DNA from: Bacteroidales bacterium
GTDB lineage: Bacteria; Bacteroidota; Bacteroidia; Bacteroidales; UBA932
Direction: 5' to 3'
DNA: 64,000 nucleotides
Assembly: GCA_017549505.1 (NCBI GenBank)
Contig: JAFYUS010000002.1
Location: forward strand, 50,529-114,528
Of the stretch, positions 1 through 8,874 are shown piece by piece. The notes beneath the pieces were generated by a model, which was not told the DNA's origin, ran no database searches, and was given only the letters and a program-made list of their open reading frames with translations. The position numbers and the translations under genes are program-made. The stretch's first letter is position 1. Each line of letters opens with the position of its first letter.

Positions 1-2871
1 TCCTTGTGTCGCAAGGAATGAAATCTTCATCAGTTCTGTCCAGTTGTAGAACTCCATATAATTTGAAAAATGACGGAGCTTGTTTCTATCAATCGGTATT
101 TCGTTTAATATCTTGTCAACATTATCAAAGGTATCAAACACTACAGGCAACTTCTCACGTGTATCAAATTCGTCAAAGACATAGTTTCCTTGAATATCTG
201 AAGGTATATCAATATCGAACTTATTCTTTGTAATCGTAGATTTTACAGTATCCCACATTTCTTTCTCATAATAAGCTGCTCCCATAGTATTGACAAATCT
301 GTTGATCATTTCAGAACAGATATCTGCCAACATATCAGCCATATCGTCAACTGCATTAGAAGAAGACACGAATGGATGTATCTTCTTGGCTATTCGGTCT
401 GATAGCTTAATCTTATCACGATAAAGAGCCATTGTATTATCGAGAAACTTTCTCAACTCAGTTTCCTTGAAACCCCTCTTTACAAATTCCTGATATCTGT
501 CAAGGGAGAGGCGTGTGTTTACCCACATTGTTTCAACCGAATCAGCAATCAGACGACTGAAATTCATCATTTTCGGAGGATTAATAATTTCCTCTACAGT
601 AACTTTATAATCATTCAGAACTGTAACAAGCTGATCCTGAGTCTCGCAATTATATGCCTTCATCAATCTGATAAGATTCTCCTCGAACGACAAGCTATTG
701 TCTATACGAGCTTTAGCTCTGATAGCAAAAAGTACACTCAAGTCTGTATCATCTACTACCTTTGTGTTATTGATGATATCCATGACCACATCGTGCAATT
801 CTTCCTCGTCTACCAACATACTGCTGATGAAGTCAGAGAAGAAGTACTTGTCTTTTCCAAACAGCACATCAAACATCAAAGATATTGTACCTGCAGTGCG
901 TGCCTGCTTCTGCAGTTCAAGATCACTATTGTCATCGTGATAGAACGCATATAGAGCATTGATCAATATTTCAAAGGTCTCGCTGCATACGCTTGAGAAT
1001 TGCGCATTGCGGGAATCATTCATACGTTCGCTAGAGAGAGTCAAATTCTTGATTATCCAATCAGAACCATCCTTTCCAACAGAAGCAACTTCATCCCAAG
1101 ATCGACTTGCATCTGCAAAATGTCTTTTAACAAATCCATCCCTTAAGAACGATTCTTTCAACTTAGGTATGAAAGATGAGTACTCTTCACTTATACTTAC
1201 TTCACCTTGTAGCGTTCCGTCAGCTTTATAAACCAACTTCCATAAACCTTCATCATCTTTCTTCTGATATCCTACATATAAACCGTTTTGACAAGAATAT
1301 TCAAAAGATCGTAACAAATAAATATTATTGAAAGGTTGTCCTGGCGTCCATTGATTCAGCCAATCATTCTTAACGGTTGGAGCTATTAGATTCTCTAACA
1401 TTTCAAAGCGTTTAGACCATCTATAGTCCATATTCTTTTGTCTCGCTTCTACATCACCTTTACTGTCATCCGGATTTTTAGTCAAATCGATATTGAATTT
1501 AGTTCCGATTAAAAATAATGGAGGCACTTCAGCAATTTTCATGAAATCCCTGCGTTTTTCAGGAGAATTGCCGATAGTATTTTCTACCCATCCTTTTAGC
1601 AATGAAGACAATGTTACAACCTCGCTTTTTACATCATGATGACAGAATAGTAGATTGGTGATAAGATACTGTTGAGAATACTTGTTAAATAAGTAAGCAA
1701 CCTTTCCACGAAGAATCATCTCACAGGCATCGGTCTCTGATATAATGTCCGCCTCAATTCTCTTACGACTTCTCGCTCCTGGGAAGTCAAGAATATCGCT
1801 CTTTTTAAGAAATGGTTTTTCGTTCAAAAAGGAAGTATTATCCTTATGAGGGTTCACAATGGTAAAAGCCAATTCCATCGCCAAAGCACAGAATTCACTC
1901 TTCTTTATGCCATCTAATCTACTTCCTTTATCTGTTAAAACAGTCATTAACGGTTCTGCTGCTCTTTCTATAGTACGGCGATTACCTTTATCATCCACTA
2001 CTTCGGATATGCCAAACAGCTCATATAAGCGATCAACATGAAGAATCGTTCCTGGTTTTCTCAAAACAGCATCCATCTTAATATACACAGTATGAGAAAA
2101 ATCCATTTTTCTCAAAGTGTTTATCAATTTTCTGAATACACCTGTGAGAATCTCGTTCTTATTCCACAGAAATTCAAACACATCCGCCCACTGATCATCT
2201 GGTATATGAGTGATGATCAAAGCCAACTCTTCAATATACTTTGTACTAACAAGAGCTTCCCTGAATGCCTCTCCACGAGACATTAAATCTGACCTTAAAT
2301 ACTCCTTTAGTTCATATATTTCATCTTCCGTAATGATATTCTGAACAGCTGGCTTACCCTGATATATTTGTTTAAGTCTTAAAATTTCTTCAGCAATAAC
2401 ATCAGACTTTGGAAAATCATGATTAATCACATCATTGTAATAAGCATCCAACAGGACTATAACGACATCTATCGGTGACAACATAGCTGCCTTTATTGGA
2501 TAGGCAGAATCTCCCCATACTTGCTGCGTAGTAAATCGGGAAATTAGGCTAGTAGCCTCTTTGCCACCACCAAGTGGATTTATAGATTCCAAGAAACCGG
2601 TAGCTTGCCCTTCTCCATTGTAAATATTCAAGACTTCTGTTTCTCCGGTCAAAAGGCAATCGACCATATATGATTTACCTACCTGACTTTCGCCAAAAAT
2701 AGCTGCTGCAGGATTAACCGAATTAGCATAAAGAAGTTGCTTCAGTTTTATGCGGTTTGATATAAGACTTTCACGAAAGTCCACAAGTTCCTGGCCACGC
2801 AGATATACACGGCCCCATTCCAGCGCTTTTGCATTTGCCGATAATTGAGATGATATAATATTGCAATCCAT
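1..2871 (-). CDS. SrfC-like P-loop NTPase, partial (C-terminus outside window)
   Basis: The minus-strand frame is open from an ATG at 2871 to the window edge (957 codons), so the C-terminus is not seen. A Walker A motif, GESQVGKS, lies at residues 60-67 after a short helical N-terminus. The start follows the stop of the upstream SrfB-like gene by 10 bases, so the two are co-transcribed. SrfC proteins are predicted GTPase/ATPase partners encoded next to SrfB in the srfABC loci of Salmonella and other bacteria, often labelled virulence factors; their biochemical role is poorly known. The call rests on the P-loop and the SrfB neighbour. Another large P-loop or dynamin-like protein is the alternative. 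Confidence 0.6.
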   Translation of the reverse strand, partial: MDCNIISSQLSANAKALEWGRVYLRGQELVDFRESLISNRIKLKQLLYANSVNPAAAIFGESQVGKSYMVDCLLTGETEVLNIYNGEGQATGFLESINPLGGGKEATSLISRFTTQQVWGDSAYPIKAAMLSPIDVVIVLLDAYYNDVINHDFPKSDVIAEEILRLKQIYQGKPAVQNIITEDEIYELKEYLRSDLMSRGEAFREALVSTKYIEELALIITHIPDDQWADVFEFLWNKNEILTGVFRKLINTLRKMDFSHTVYIKMDAVLRKPGTILHVDRLYELFGISEVVDDKGNRRTIERAAEPLMTVLTDKGSRLDGIKKSEFCALAMELAFTIVNPHKDNTSFLNEKPFLKKSDILDFPGARSRKRIEADIISETDACEMILRGKVAYLFNKYSQQYLITNLLFCHHDVKSEVVTLSSLLKGWVENTIGNSPEKRRDFMKIAEVPPLFLIGTKFNIDLTKNPDDSKGDVEARQKNMDYRWSKRFEMLENLIAPTVKNDWLNQWTPGQPFNNIYLLRSFEYSCQNGLYVGYQKKDDEGLWKLVYKADGTLQGEVSISEEYSSFIPKLKESFLRDGFVKRHFADASRSWDEVASVGKDGSDWIIKNLTLSSERMNDSRNAQFSSVCSETFEILINALYAFYHDDNSDLELQKQARTAGTISLMFDVLFGKDKYFFSDFISSMLVDEEELHDVVMDIINNTKVVDDTDLSVLFAIRAKARIDNSLSFEENLIRLMKAYNCETQDQLVTVLNDYKVTVEEIINPPKMMNFSRLIADSVETMWVNTRLSLDRYQEFVKRGFKETELRKFLDNTMALYRDKIKLSDRIAKKIHPFVSSSNAVDDMADMLADICSEMINRFVNTMGAAYYEKEMWDTVKSTITKNKFDIDIPSDIQGNYVFDEFDTREKLPVVFDTFDNVDKILNEIPIDRNKLRHFSNYMEFYNWTELMKISFLATQG

Positions 2872-2881
2872 AGGTTCTAAA

Positions 2882-5800
2882 TTAAATGCTTATATGAAGT
2901 TTAAACACGCCTGTATCCAGCCAATTTGTCGAATCTTCTGACCACGTCTGAAGTGCCAGTTCAAAATATTTCACAGGCAGTTCATTTCTTTCACTATCTT
3001 CAATGGAATCGATCTTCACATATTCCTTGTCTTCATGATACTCACGCTCCAACCTTATACGCAAAGGAGAATTCTTTCTCATTCTGAACTTGATTATTTC
3101 CATCTCGTTTGCAATCTTATCTGGAGCAATCAATGACTCCTGAGCATCTTCAGGCAAGCCTGCCTGTTTCCTTACTGTTGCCATTGCACTTTTTCTTATT
3201 TCCTTCTCGTTAAACTTCAACATATAGAGAAGGTTTGCTGGATATCCATCAACATCGAATTGTTTTGCACCTATGGAAATAGGGAATGCAGCAACTTCTT
3301 TATACGCTCCGTTGACTTCAGGTGTAAGAATACTGTCAAGTGTTCCTGTCTGAGCATTAATCACACCAATAAACTCAGTAGTTGGAAGTACTTTCTTTAT
3401 AAGATTCTCTACATTCAGTCTGAATTGACTAAACCTTCCATTCTCCGCCAGATAGGCGATTAATGCCCCTACCGCTACCATTGACTTATTATCCTTGAAA
3501 TGGCCTATATCTGTGGAACTTGGATACCAGCTTCCCACTCGGAAGTTACTCATGGTTACCATCCTGTTTGGTGGTGTTGGGGACAATCGTCTCAACATAC
3601 TCTGTACTTGCTTCAACGAACATGGACGGCCACTGATGAGCACAACATCGCATTGATACTTATAGAAGAGGGCTGCCCACTTTCTCATACTCTTTTCAAA
3701 TACTCTACGAATTATTTCATTCATGAAATCCGGAGAATATCGTATTACAAGATCTTCAAACCTAAATCCCATCTGTTGTTCAAAGAAATCCATCAGAGTA
3801 TCTGACGGCTCGTTTGCCAAGAAAATATCATTATATGTATATGGCTTTTCCGGCTCGTTTTTCTGGAGTTTATCCAACAGGAAGTTTGCAATTGGTTGCA
3901 AAACCTGAATCATAAATTCCTTACGCATCTTCTTCTCTTTATTGCCCATACCATGGGTATCAGAAAAGAAATGATGCATTTTGTCAGATATGTTATTGAC
4001 GCCAAGACTCTTCAGTTTCGCGGTTACAATCCCTGAGGCCTCAGGGTAGTCTTTTTGCGGGGAATCCAAGATAATATCAATAATAATCCTTTTAACAAGA
4101 TCATCACCAGCTATCTTGAAAGTTTCCCAGAACAGAGGAGTCGGATTTATAGTCTCTGCACCACGAGTATAGTTACAAATCATTATGTCAGTAGTACCCG
4201 CTCCTATATCAAGGGTACCAATTGTCAAAGATGGTTCGAGTTCCCCATTACGACGCCTACCATATATACTGAACAACTCTTTTGAATTACCAAGATAACG
4301 TCTAAGTTCACTATACATATAAACCATCTGACAACAGGTTGCCTCATCATAATTCCAACTACGACGCACGTCAAGATTATCAGCCTTTAATGAAAGATCT
4401 CTTACCGATGGGATTATTTCAATTTTCTCCCTATCATTTGCAGCTATATACGGCTGATTATAAGTTTTATTGTAGAATCTTCTTATTACAATACTAGCCT
4501 CATCCATTGCACGTCGTAATGTCCTCTGCTCTTCACGTGCCATAGCTGTAGGACAAGTCAGAATAACCCTTTTGATTATTCTCTTCTTTTCTTCATCTCC
4601 ATTGTTCTTACGGAACTCATAGCTATTAATCTGCTGACGCACCTGAAGAAGAATCTCTATAAAACAAAAGGTCATTAGACTACTGCGTGAATAGGAACTC
4701 TTGTCACCCATATCCTGTGGATTAGGAGCAAATCTTCCATCATTATAGAACTGCTGCATTATACCTTCATAATCAACAGTTTTTGCCGGTCCCACAAAAC
4801 GATCCTTCTCAGAAATATATTTCCATTGAGAAGAATAAGGATCAGTATCCCAAAGAAACCTCTTAGGGCTGCTATAGCTCGTATCAAATTGAGATGAAGT
4901 ATCCATATCCTGATCCCCATTATATATATTCCTCACAGCTTCTTTTCCCAATCTTACAACACTTGGCCACTTAAACATTCCATCCATCGAAGGGATATCA
5001 AAAATCTCTTCCTTGAAACATAGACGCATATCAAACGGTTCAGCATAAATGTCTCCTGTTTCAAGATCGCGCAGCTTGATGATAGAAGACTTGGAAAAGG
5101 AGGTATCAATAGGATCCTCAGCAACAAGGCCGAAAGTCCTTGAATTACCAACATCCAATACTAGATTTGTAAATATCGGAGCACTATCAACATCATTATA
5201 TAATCTGATGTCAGGTAATTTCTCTAGTTTATGGAGATATGTTATCAAGTAGGCATAATAAACTAAATATTTCATCTTACTACCTACTTCAAAAGCGTTA
5301 GGATTCGTACAGTTAAGTATCTCTTGAAGATATCTATTCAGCCAAGGTTGCTTATCAATATTACAATACTCATAGGCTTTTAACGGAATTATTACAGACT
5401 GCATATGTTCGCGGTCTTTTGTATTCATCTGTCCTAAATCTTCTGAAGACACACCACATAAAGAGAAGTTCAAGAATGGCTCTCCTTGAAATACCGGAGC
5501 AACATTTTCCTTTTCAACATTCGCCGTTGTATCAAATGCCATGATTAGCTTATAAACCCTCTTTGACCTGACTGTCTTTTCCGGTTTAGGAATAAGCTTT
5601 ATTCTGCACCAATTTGTCGGCGCAGAACTATTTCCCGATGAATCTCGAACAAAATAAGGCATAGGAAGCCACCTGTTCTCAATTTGTTCTAAAGCGCTTA
5701 GCCTCTTATCACCGATAACGACATCTAGACGGTTAACTGTCAGAAGATTATCCACATCCAGCCAATTCATGGATTCATTAATTTCGTTCTCATCCATCAA

Positions 5801-6028
5801 CACATTAGTAAGTGGATCAAGATAACCCGAACCAATCAAATCCATTCTACGAAGATACTTGTCATGGATTGGGAAATAATAGGTTGGATCCAAATAAACC
5901 TTGTCGCCAAATTTGAACTCATAAAAGCGCAATGCTTTCATTACATTTTCATTCAAATCAATCACAAAATCATCCGGATACTCATAGTACTGTATTCCAG
6001 TGTTGTAAATTAATGATATTGAAGCCAT
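2882..6028 (-). CDS. SrfB-family protein (actin/Hsp70-like ATPase fold)
   Basis: 1048 residues, close to the roughly 1000 usual for SrfB. Two phosphate-loop-like segments typical of the actin/Hsp70 fold are visible: DVGNSRT near residue 290 and LDIGAGTTDI near 600. A further conserved-looking SGRP segment lies near residue 797, where such folds bind adenosine. No signal peptide or membrane segment is seen, so a cytosolic ATPase is expected. It is the first gene of a two-gene unit with the SrfC-like gene. The mRNA would have a leader of about 220 bases carrying the large palindrome at 6073-6217. Function in Bacteroidota is unknown; 'virulence factor' is a historical label. Confidence 0.75.
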   Translation of the reverse strand: MASISLIYNTGIQYYEYPDDFVIDLNENVMKALRFYEFKFGDKVYLDPTYYFPIHDKYLRRMDLIGSGYLDPLTNVLMDENEINESMNWLDVDNLLTVNRLDVVIGDKRLSALEQIENRWLPMPYFVRDSSGNSSAPTNWCRIKLIPKPEKTVRSKRVYKLIMAFDTTANVEKENVAPVFQGEPFLNFSLCGVSSEDLGQMNTKDREHMQSVIIPLKAYEYCNIDKQPWLNRYLQEILNCTNPNAFEVGSKMKYLVYYAYLITYLHKLEKLPDIRLYNDVDSAPIFTNLVLDVGNSRTFGLVAEDPIDTSFSKSSIIKLRDLETGDIYAEPFDMRLCFKEEIFDIPSMDGMFKWPSVVRLGKEAVRNIYNGDQDMDTSSQFDTSYSSPKRFLWDTDPYSSQWKYISEKDRFVGPAKTVDYEGIMQQFYNDGRFAPNPQDMGDKSSYSRSSLMTFCFIEILLQVRQQINSYEFRKNNGDEEKKRIIKRVILTCPTAMAREEQRTLRRAMDEASIVIRRFYNKTYNQPYIAANDREKIEIIPSVRDLSLKADNLDVRRSWNYDEATCCQMVYMYSELRRYLGNSKELFSIYGRRRNGELEPSLTIGTLDIGAGTTDIMICNYTRGAETINPTPLFWETFKIAGDDLVKRIIIDIILDSPQKDYPEASGIVTAKLKSLGVNNISDKMHHFFSDTHGMGNKEKKMRKEFMIQVLQPIANFLLDKLQKNEPEKPYTYNDIFLANEPSDTLMDFFEQQMGFRFEDLVIRYSPDFMNEIIRRVFEKSMRKWAALFYKYQCDVVLISGRPCSLKQVQSMLRRLSPTPPNRMVTMSNFRVGSWYPSSTDIGHFKDNKSMVAVGALIAYLAENGRFSQFRLNVENLIKKVLPTTEFIGVINAQTGTLDSILTPEVNGAYKEVAAFPISIGAKQFDVDGYPANLLYMLKFNEKEIRKSAMATVRKQAGLPEDAQESLIAPDKIANEMEIIKFRMRKNSPLRIRLEREYHEDKEYVKIDSIEDSERNELPVKYFELALQTWSEDSTNWLDTGVFKLHISI

Positions 6029-6072
6029 AAAGACGATATAGTTTTAGTTACACTCAATTACACAACAAAAGG

Positions 6073-6217
6073 CGCGGACTTTGCTTATTGTATTCTGAGG
6101 TATCGGCAAACACCTGCAACTACGATAAGAAAGTCCGCACCCTATAAGAGTGCGGTTTTCCTATCATCCGTAGTTGCTTCAAATTTTGCCGATTTTCAGA
6201 ATACGATGATAGAAAAC
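6073..6217. repeat. large interrupted palindrome made of two complementary hairpin units
   Basis: Arms 6090-6140 and 6150-6204 are inverted copies about 50 bases long, mostly matching, around a 9-base loop (6141-6149). Each half can also fold alone: 6074-6088 pairs with 6124-6138 (GCGGACTTT with AAAGTCCGC at its core), and 6155-6168 pairs with 6205-6217 (core CTATCATC with GATGATAG). So one long hairpin and two short hairpins are mutually exclusive folds. It lies in the gap between the SrfB-like gene and the lipoprotein gene, inside the predicted srfB leader. It could be a BIME-like repeat pair, a small mobile element or a regulatory RNA. The rest of the 6029-6445 gap holds the two sites listed next and nothing else I recognise. 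Confidence 0.85.
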
Positions 6218-6256
6218 AAAACTATGTTTTCACTATTTAAGTTCTATTATTTCACG

Positions 6257-6264
6257 CAAATATA
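6257..6264 (-). promoter_or_regulatory. candidate -7 element for the srfB-srfC unit
   Basis: On the minus strand this reads TATATTTG, a full match to the Bacteroidota TAnnTTTG box. No good -33 TTG is seen at the expected distance, which would fit an activator-dependent promoter. Transcription would start near 6250 and run through the palindrome before the SrfB start codon. Confidence 0.4.
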
Positions 6265-6289
6265 TAAATTTTCAATGACTTTCGTTCAT

Positions 6290-6305
6290 ACTTTTCCGGA
6301 AAAGT
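6290..6305. promoter_or_regulatory. 16-bp perfect palindrome, possible operator
   Basis: ACTTTTCCGGAAAAGT is a perfect palindrome just upstream of the candidate srfB promoter box, and is itself nested in a looser inverted pair (6275-6282 with 6301-6308). Size and place suit a dimeric regulator site. No regulator can be assigned. Confidence 0.4.
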
Positions 6306-6445
6306 CATTAATTTTAACCGTTTCCTTCTTCTGTTAGTGTAAAATGACATAATCTATCATTAGAGCATCCAACAAACAGTCAGGGTTACTTTTCTGACGT
6401 CTCGGTATTAAGAGTAAAAGTCAAACATTTAAATACTTAAAAAAA

Positions 6446-6895
6446 ATGAAAAGAAACCTTATTCTCAGTATGGCCATAGCAATGCTTGCCATCATTTCAT
6501 GCGAGACTTATGAACCAGTTGACATGAATCATTCACACGACACAGAAGAAGAAACAAGAGTAGGAATGCCTTCATTCGAGAAGTACCTGACCACAACAGA
6601 TTATGACGGTTTCTCCATCAGGATGAGATTCGACAACGGCGGGGATATCAGAGATAACATGTCATGTACCGTTCACTGGAAAGCATATTCATCAAAGCCG
6701 TCCTCAACACCGACAATGAGCGACCTGACCAACAATGAGACAATGAGGATTTACGGAAATACACGAAAGACAACGACCTTTGACAAGTCGCATGCAGGAT
6801 ACAGAGGCGGCACCTATATCTACTACTGTGCAACATGCAACAACAGCAGATACTCTGTAACCACCCCCGTAACATTCTGTATTGTAAAACGCTAA
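6446..6895 (+). CDS. small secreted lipoprotein, unknown function
   Basis: 149 residues with a classic lipoprotein signal: basic start, hydrophobic stretch, then a lipobox ending in IISC near residue 19. The mature part is polar, with no domain I recognise; the C-terminal half has three cysteines (YYCATC and TFC) that could form disulfides in the envelope. It stands alone, diverging from srfB, and is followed by a strong hairpin terminator. Stretches such as CTVHWKAYSS suggest a beta-sandwich, but that is a guess. Confidence 0.6.
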   Translation: MKRNLILSMAIAMLAIISCETYEPVDMNHSHDTEEETRVGMPSFEKYLTTTDYDGFSIRMRFDNGGDIRDNMSCTVHWKAYSSKPSSTPTMSDLTNNETMRIYGNTRKTTTFDKSHAGYRGGTYIYYCATCNNSRYSVTTPVTFCIVKR

Positions 6896-6928
6896 TACCG
6901 AAGACCGCGAGCTCTTTTGCTATGATAT

Positions 6929-6971
6929 TGCACTAGGTACCCTTCAAAATCATGGTACCTAGTGCATTTTT
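6929..6971 (+). terminator. intrinsic terminator of the lipoprotein gene
   Basis: Perfect 13-bp stem, 6929-6941 with 6954-6966 (TGCACTAGGTACC and its complement), a 12-base loop, then TTTTT at 6967-6971. Confidence 0.8.
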
Positions 6972-7091
6972 GCTACAAAACGCTCTAGGCCTGGCGGAAA
7001 GCAATGGAAATTTGTTCGATTTTTATAAAAAATCAAACAAATTTTCACATAAAAATCGTCCCTGTAGATATCTTCAATGGCGGTTTTTAAA

Positions 7092-7124
7092 ATTATCCGC
7101 ATACTTTTTCGGTATGCGGATAAT
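7092..7124 (+). promoter_or_regulatory. perfect 13-bp hairpin upstream of the Rpn nuclease gene
   Basis: ATTATCCGCATAC (7092-7104) pairs perfectly with 7112-7124 around a 7-base loop. It ends 36 bases before the chosen start codon and lacks a downstream T-run, so it looks like a leader structure, not a terminator. It could regulate expression of a potentially toxic nuclease or be a boundary of a mobile unit. Confidence 0.5.
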
Positions 7125-7160
7125 GCTCCCGAACTTTGCAGAAGTAACTATTTAAACTAC

Positions 7161-8126
7161 ATGATTATGAGTGCAAAGAAAGAAAAGGAAAAGAAGATCG
7201 GGCCTGTGTATGCAAACTTGTTGTGTGATTTCATGTTCAAGCGCTTGTTTGGAAGCGAGGCGAACAAGGATGTGCTGATTGCATTCCTCAACATGCTGCT
7301 GGAGGATTCAGAGATTGTGGATGTGGATTTCATTCCTACAGAACATCTTGGGTTAACCAAAGAAGACAGGAAGGCTATATTTGATATTTCATGTAAGTGC
7401 AAGAACGGGAGCAGTTTTATCATTGAGATGCAGAAGGGTTATCAGAAGCATTTCCGTGAGAGGGCAATCTATTACACGACTTACCCTATAAACGAGCAGG
7501 GCAGAAATGCCAGGGACTTATTTATAAAGGAGCATCCTGAAGAAGATTCCAAGGCTGAGTTCAAATGGGATTATGATCTTAAGCCTGTCACGGTAGTGGC
7601 TATCCTGAACTTCAAGTTCGGTCACGATGAAAGTTGGCCGAAGGACAGGATGCATTCGTCTTACAGGTTGCGAGAGGACACTACCGGTGAGATAATGACA
7701 GAGGTACTGAGGTTCGTATTTCTCGAATTGGGTCGCTTCAAAAAGCATATCTGGGAACTGGAGACAGTGGCTGACAAATGGATGTACCTGCTTAAGCACA
7801 TGCACGAGATGGATGAAATTCCTGAAAAATTCTCAGACACATTGTTACGTCGCTTGTTTATATTGTCAGAAATAGGTAATTTTACCGCTGAAGAACTTGA
7901 AAAATACGAAGCATCCATGAGAGACATGAGCGACTACTACAATATCATCGACACCGCTGCTGAGGAAGCGGAAAAGAGAGGTATGGCCAAGGGCATGGAG
8001 ATCGGACGGGAAGAAGGACGGGAGAAAATGAGAATAGCTGCAAAACGACTTAAGGACTCTGGGGTTGACCTCCAGACTATAGCTCAAGCAACAGGACTGG
8101 ATGTTGATACAATTGCAAAGCTTTAA
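7161..8126 (+). CDS. Rpn / PD-(D/E)XK nuclease family protein ('transposase-like')
   Basis: 321 residues from ATG 7161. An in-frame ATG at 7077 is less likely because it would place the 7092-7124 hairpin inside the coding region. The N-terminus reads YANLLCDFMFKRLFG, typical of the Rpn / PDDEXK_2 family. Nuclease-core features follow: FDISCKCKNG and FIIEMQKGYQ (the D...E-x-Q part of PD-(D/E)XK). Rpn proteins are DNA endonucleases linked to recombination and phage defence. The C-terminal tail (GREEG stretch, then GVDLQTIAQATGLDVDTIAKL-like helices, residues about 275-321) is the part that in some Rpn genes is also made alone as an antitoxin from an internal start. An in-frame ATG at 7983 is preceded by AGAGAGG. 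Confidence 0.85.
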   Translation: MIMSAKKEKEKKIGPVYANLLCDFMFKRLFGSEANKDVLIAFLNMLLEDSEIVDVDFIPTEHLGLTKEDRKAIFDISCKCKNGSSFIIEMQKGYQKHFRERAIYYTTYPINEQGRNARDLFIKEHPEEDSKAEFKWDYDLKPVTVVAILNFKFGHDESWPKDRMHSSYRLREDTTGEIMTEVLRFVFLELGRFKKHIWELETVADKWMYLLKHMHEMDEIPEKFSDTLLRRLFILSEIGNFTAEELEKYEASMRDMSDYYNIIDTAAEEAEKRGMAKGMEIGREEGREKMRIAAKRLKDSGVDLQTIAQATGLDVDTIAKL

Positions 8127-8195
8127 TTTTCACTTCTAGGAAGCGAGCCACAAAAGCAGACAAAGATTCGGTGGTTCCATAAAACATACCAGAGA

Positions 8196-8230
8196 ACCTG
8201 GAGCACTTTTACCACAAAAATGCTCCAGGT
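8196..8230. terminator. hairpin between convergent genes
   Basis: ACCTGGAGCA (8196-8205) pairs with 8221-8230; the A/T-rich inner bases can extend the stem with one bulge. It sits between the convergent Rpn and clpP genes and could stop both transcripts, but lacks a clear T-run on either side. Confidence 0.45.
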
Positions 8231-8255
8231 CCCACTGCAAAACAACTGTCATCCC

Positions 8256-8861
8256 CTACTCCACAATCATATCGATGAACCCATGTGCGATAGCTTCTTC
8301 CGGCTTCATCCAGTGATCGCGGTCGCAGAGGATTTCTATTTCTTCCTTGGTCTTGCCGCTGTTTTCGGCAAGGACTTCGTAGAGGTCCCACTTCAGGCGT
8401 TCCATCTCCTTGAGGTGGATCTCCTGGTCCCTGAATGTCGAATAGCCGACTCCGGAACTTGGCTGATGAATCATGAATCTCGAATACTTCAATGCCTTTC
8501 TGTGGCCTTTCTCGCCGTTGGAAGCTATGACTGCTCCCATCGATGCGGCACAGCCGAGGATAGTAGTATATACCGGAGATTTTATGAACTTCATCACCGA
8601 TACGAGTTCAAGGCCGGAATAGCATTCACCGCCCGGAGAATTGATGTAAAGATTGATCGGGGCATTTGACTGCGCATCCAGGAAAAGCATCTGCGCTACC
8701 AAAGTATCCATGCTGTCAGGACATACTTCTCCGCTGAGGAAGAGTATACGGTCCATCATCAGACGCGAATATACGTCCAGCTGAGTAATGTTGAGCGGGC
8801 GCTCTTCTATTACGTACGGACTGATTATCCTGTCCGCAGGTGTGTTCTTCTTGTTGTTCAT
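8256..8861 (-). CDS. clpP: ClpP-family serine protease subunit
   Basis: 201 residues, normal ClpP length. The Ser-His-Asp triad can be placed: Ser107 in GCAASMGA, His132 in MIHQP and Asp182 in the DRDHWM segment. The INSPGG motif near residues 73-78 is also present. ClpP forms a barrel that degrades proteins fed by an AAA+ unfoldase, normally ClpX or ClpA. Neither clpX nor tig is adjacent. Instead the gene begins 13 bases after a kinase-AAA+ fusion gene on the same strand. That arrangement suggests a second, specialised ClpP paralogue, but I cannot see the rest of the genome. Symbol given for family membership. Confidence 0.9.
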   Translation of the reverse strand: MNNKKNTPADRIISPYVIEERPLNITQLDVYSRLMMDRILFLSGEVCPDSMDTLVAQMLFLDAQSNAPINLYINSPGGECYSGLELVSVMKFIKSPVYTTILGCAASMGAVIASNGEKGHRKALKYSRFMIHQPSSGVGYSTFRDQEIHLKEMERLKWDLYEVLAENSGKTKEEIEILCDRDHWMKPEEAIAHGFIDMIVE

Positions 8862-8874
8862 ATCGTTGACATTT

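Noticed and set aside
7161-8126. Insertion sequence transposase
   Set aside because: The family is often named transposase, but there are no terminal inverted repeats or target duplication; it is better described as an Rpn-type nuclease.
8256-8861. Loss of the catalytic Asp in ClpP
   Set aside because: A first alignment put Leu at the Asp position, but aligning the DRD-x-W/F-M segment with E. coli ClpP places Asp182 at the active site; the triad is intact.
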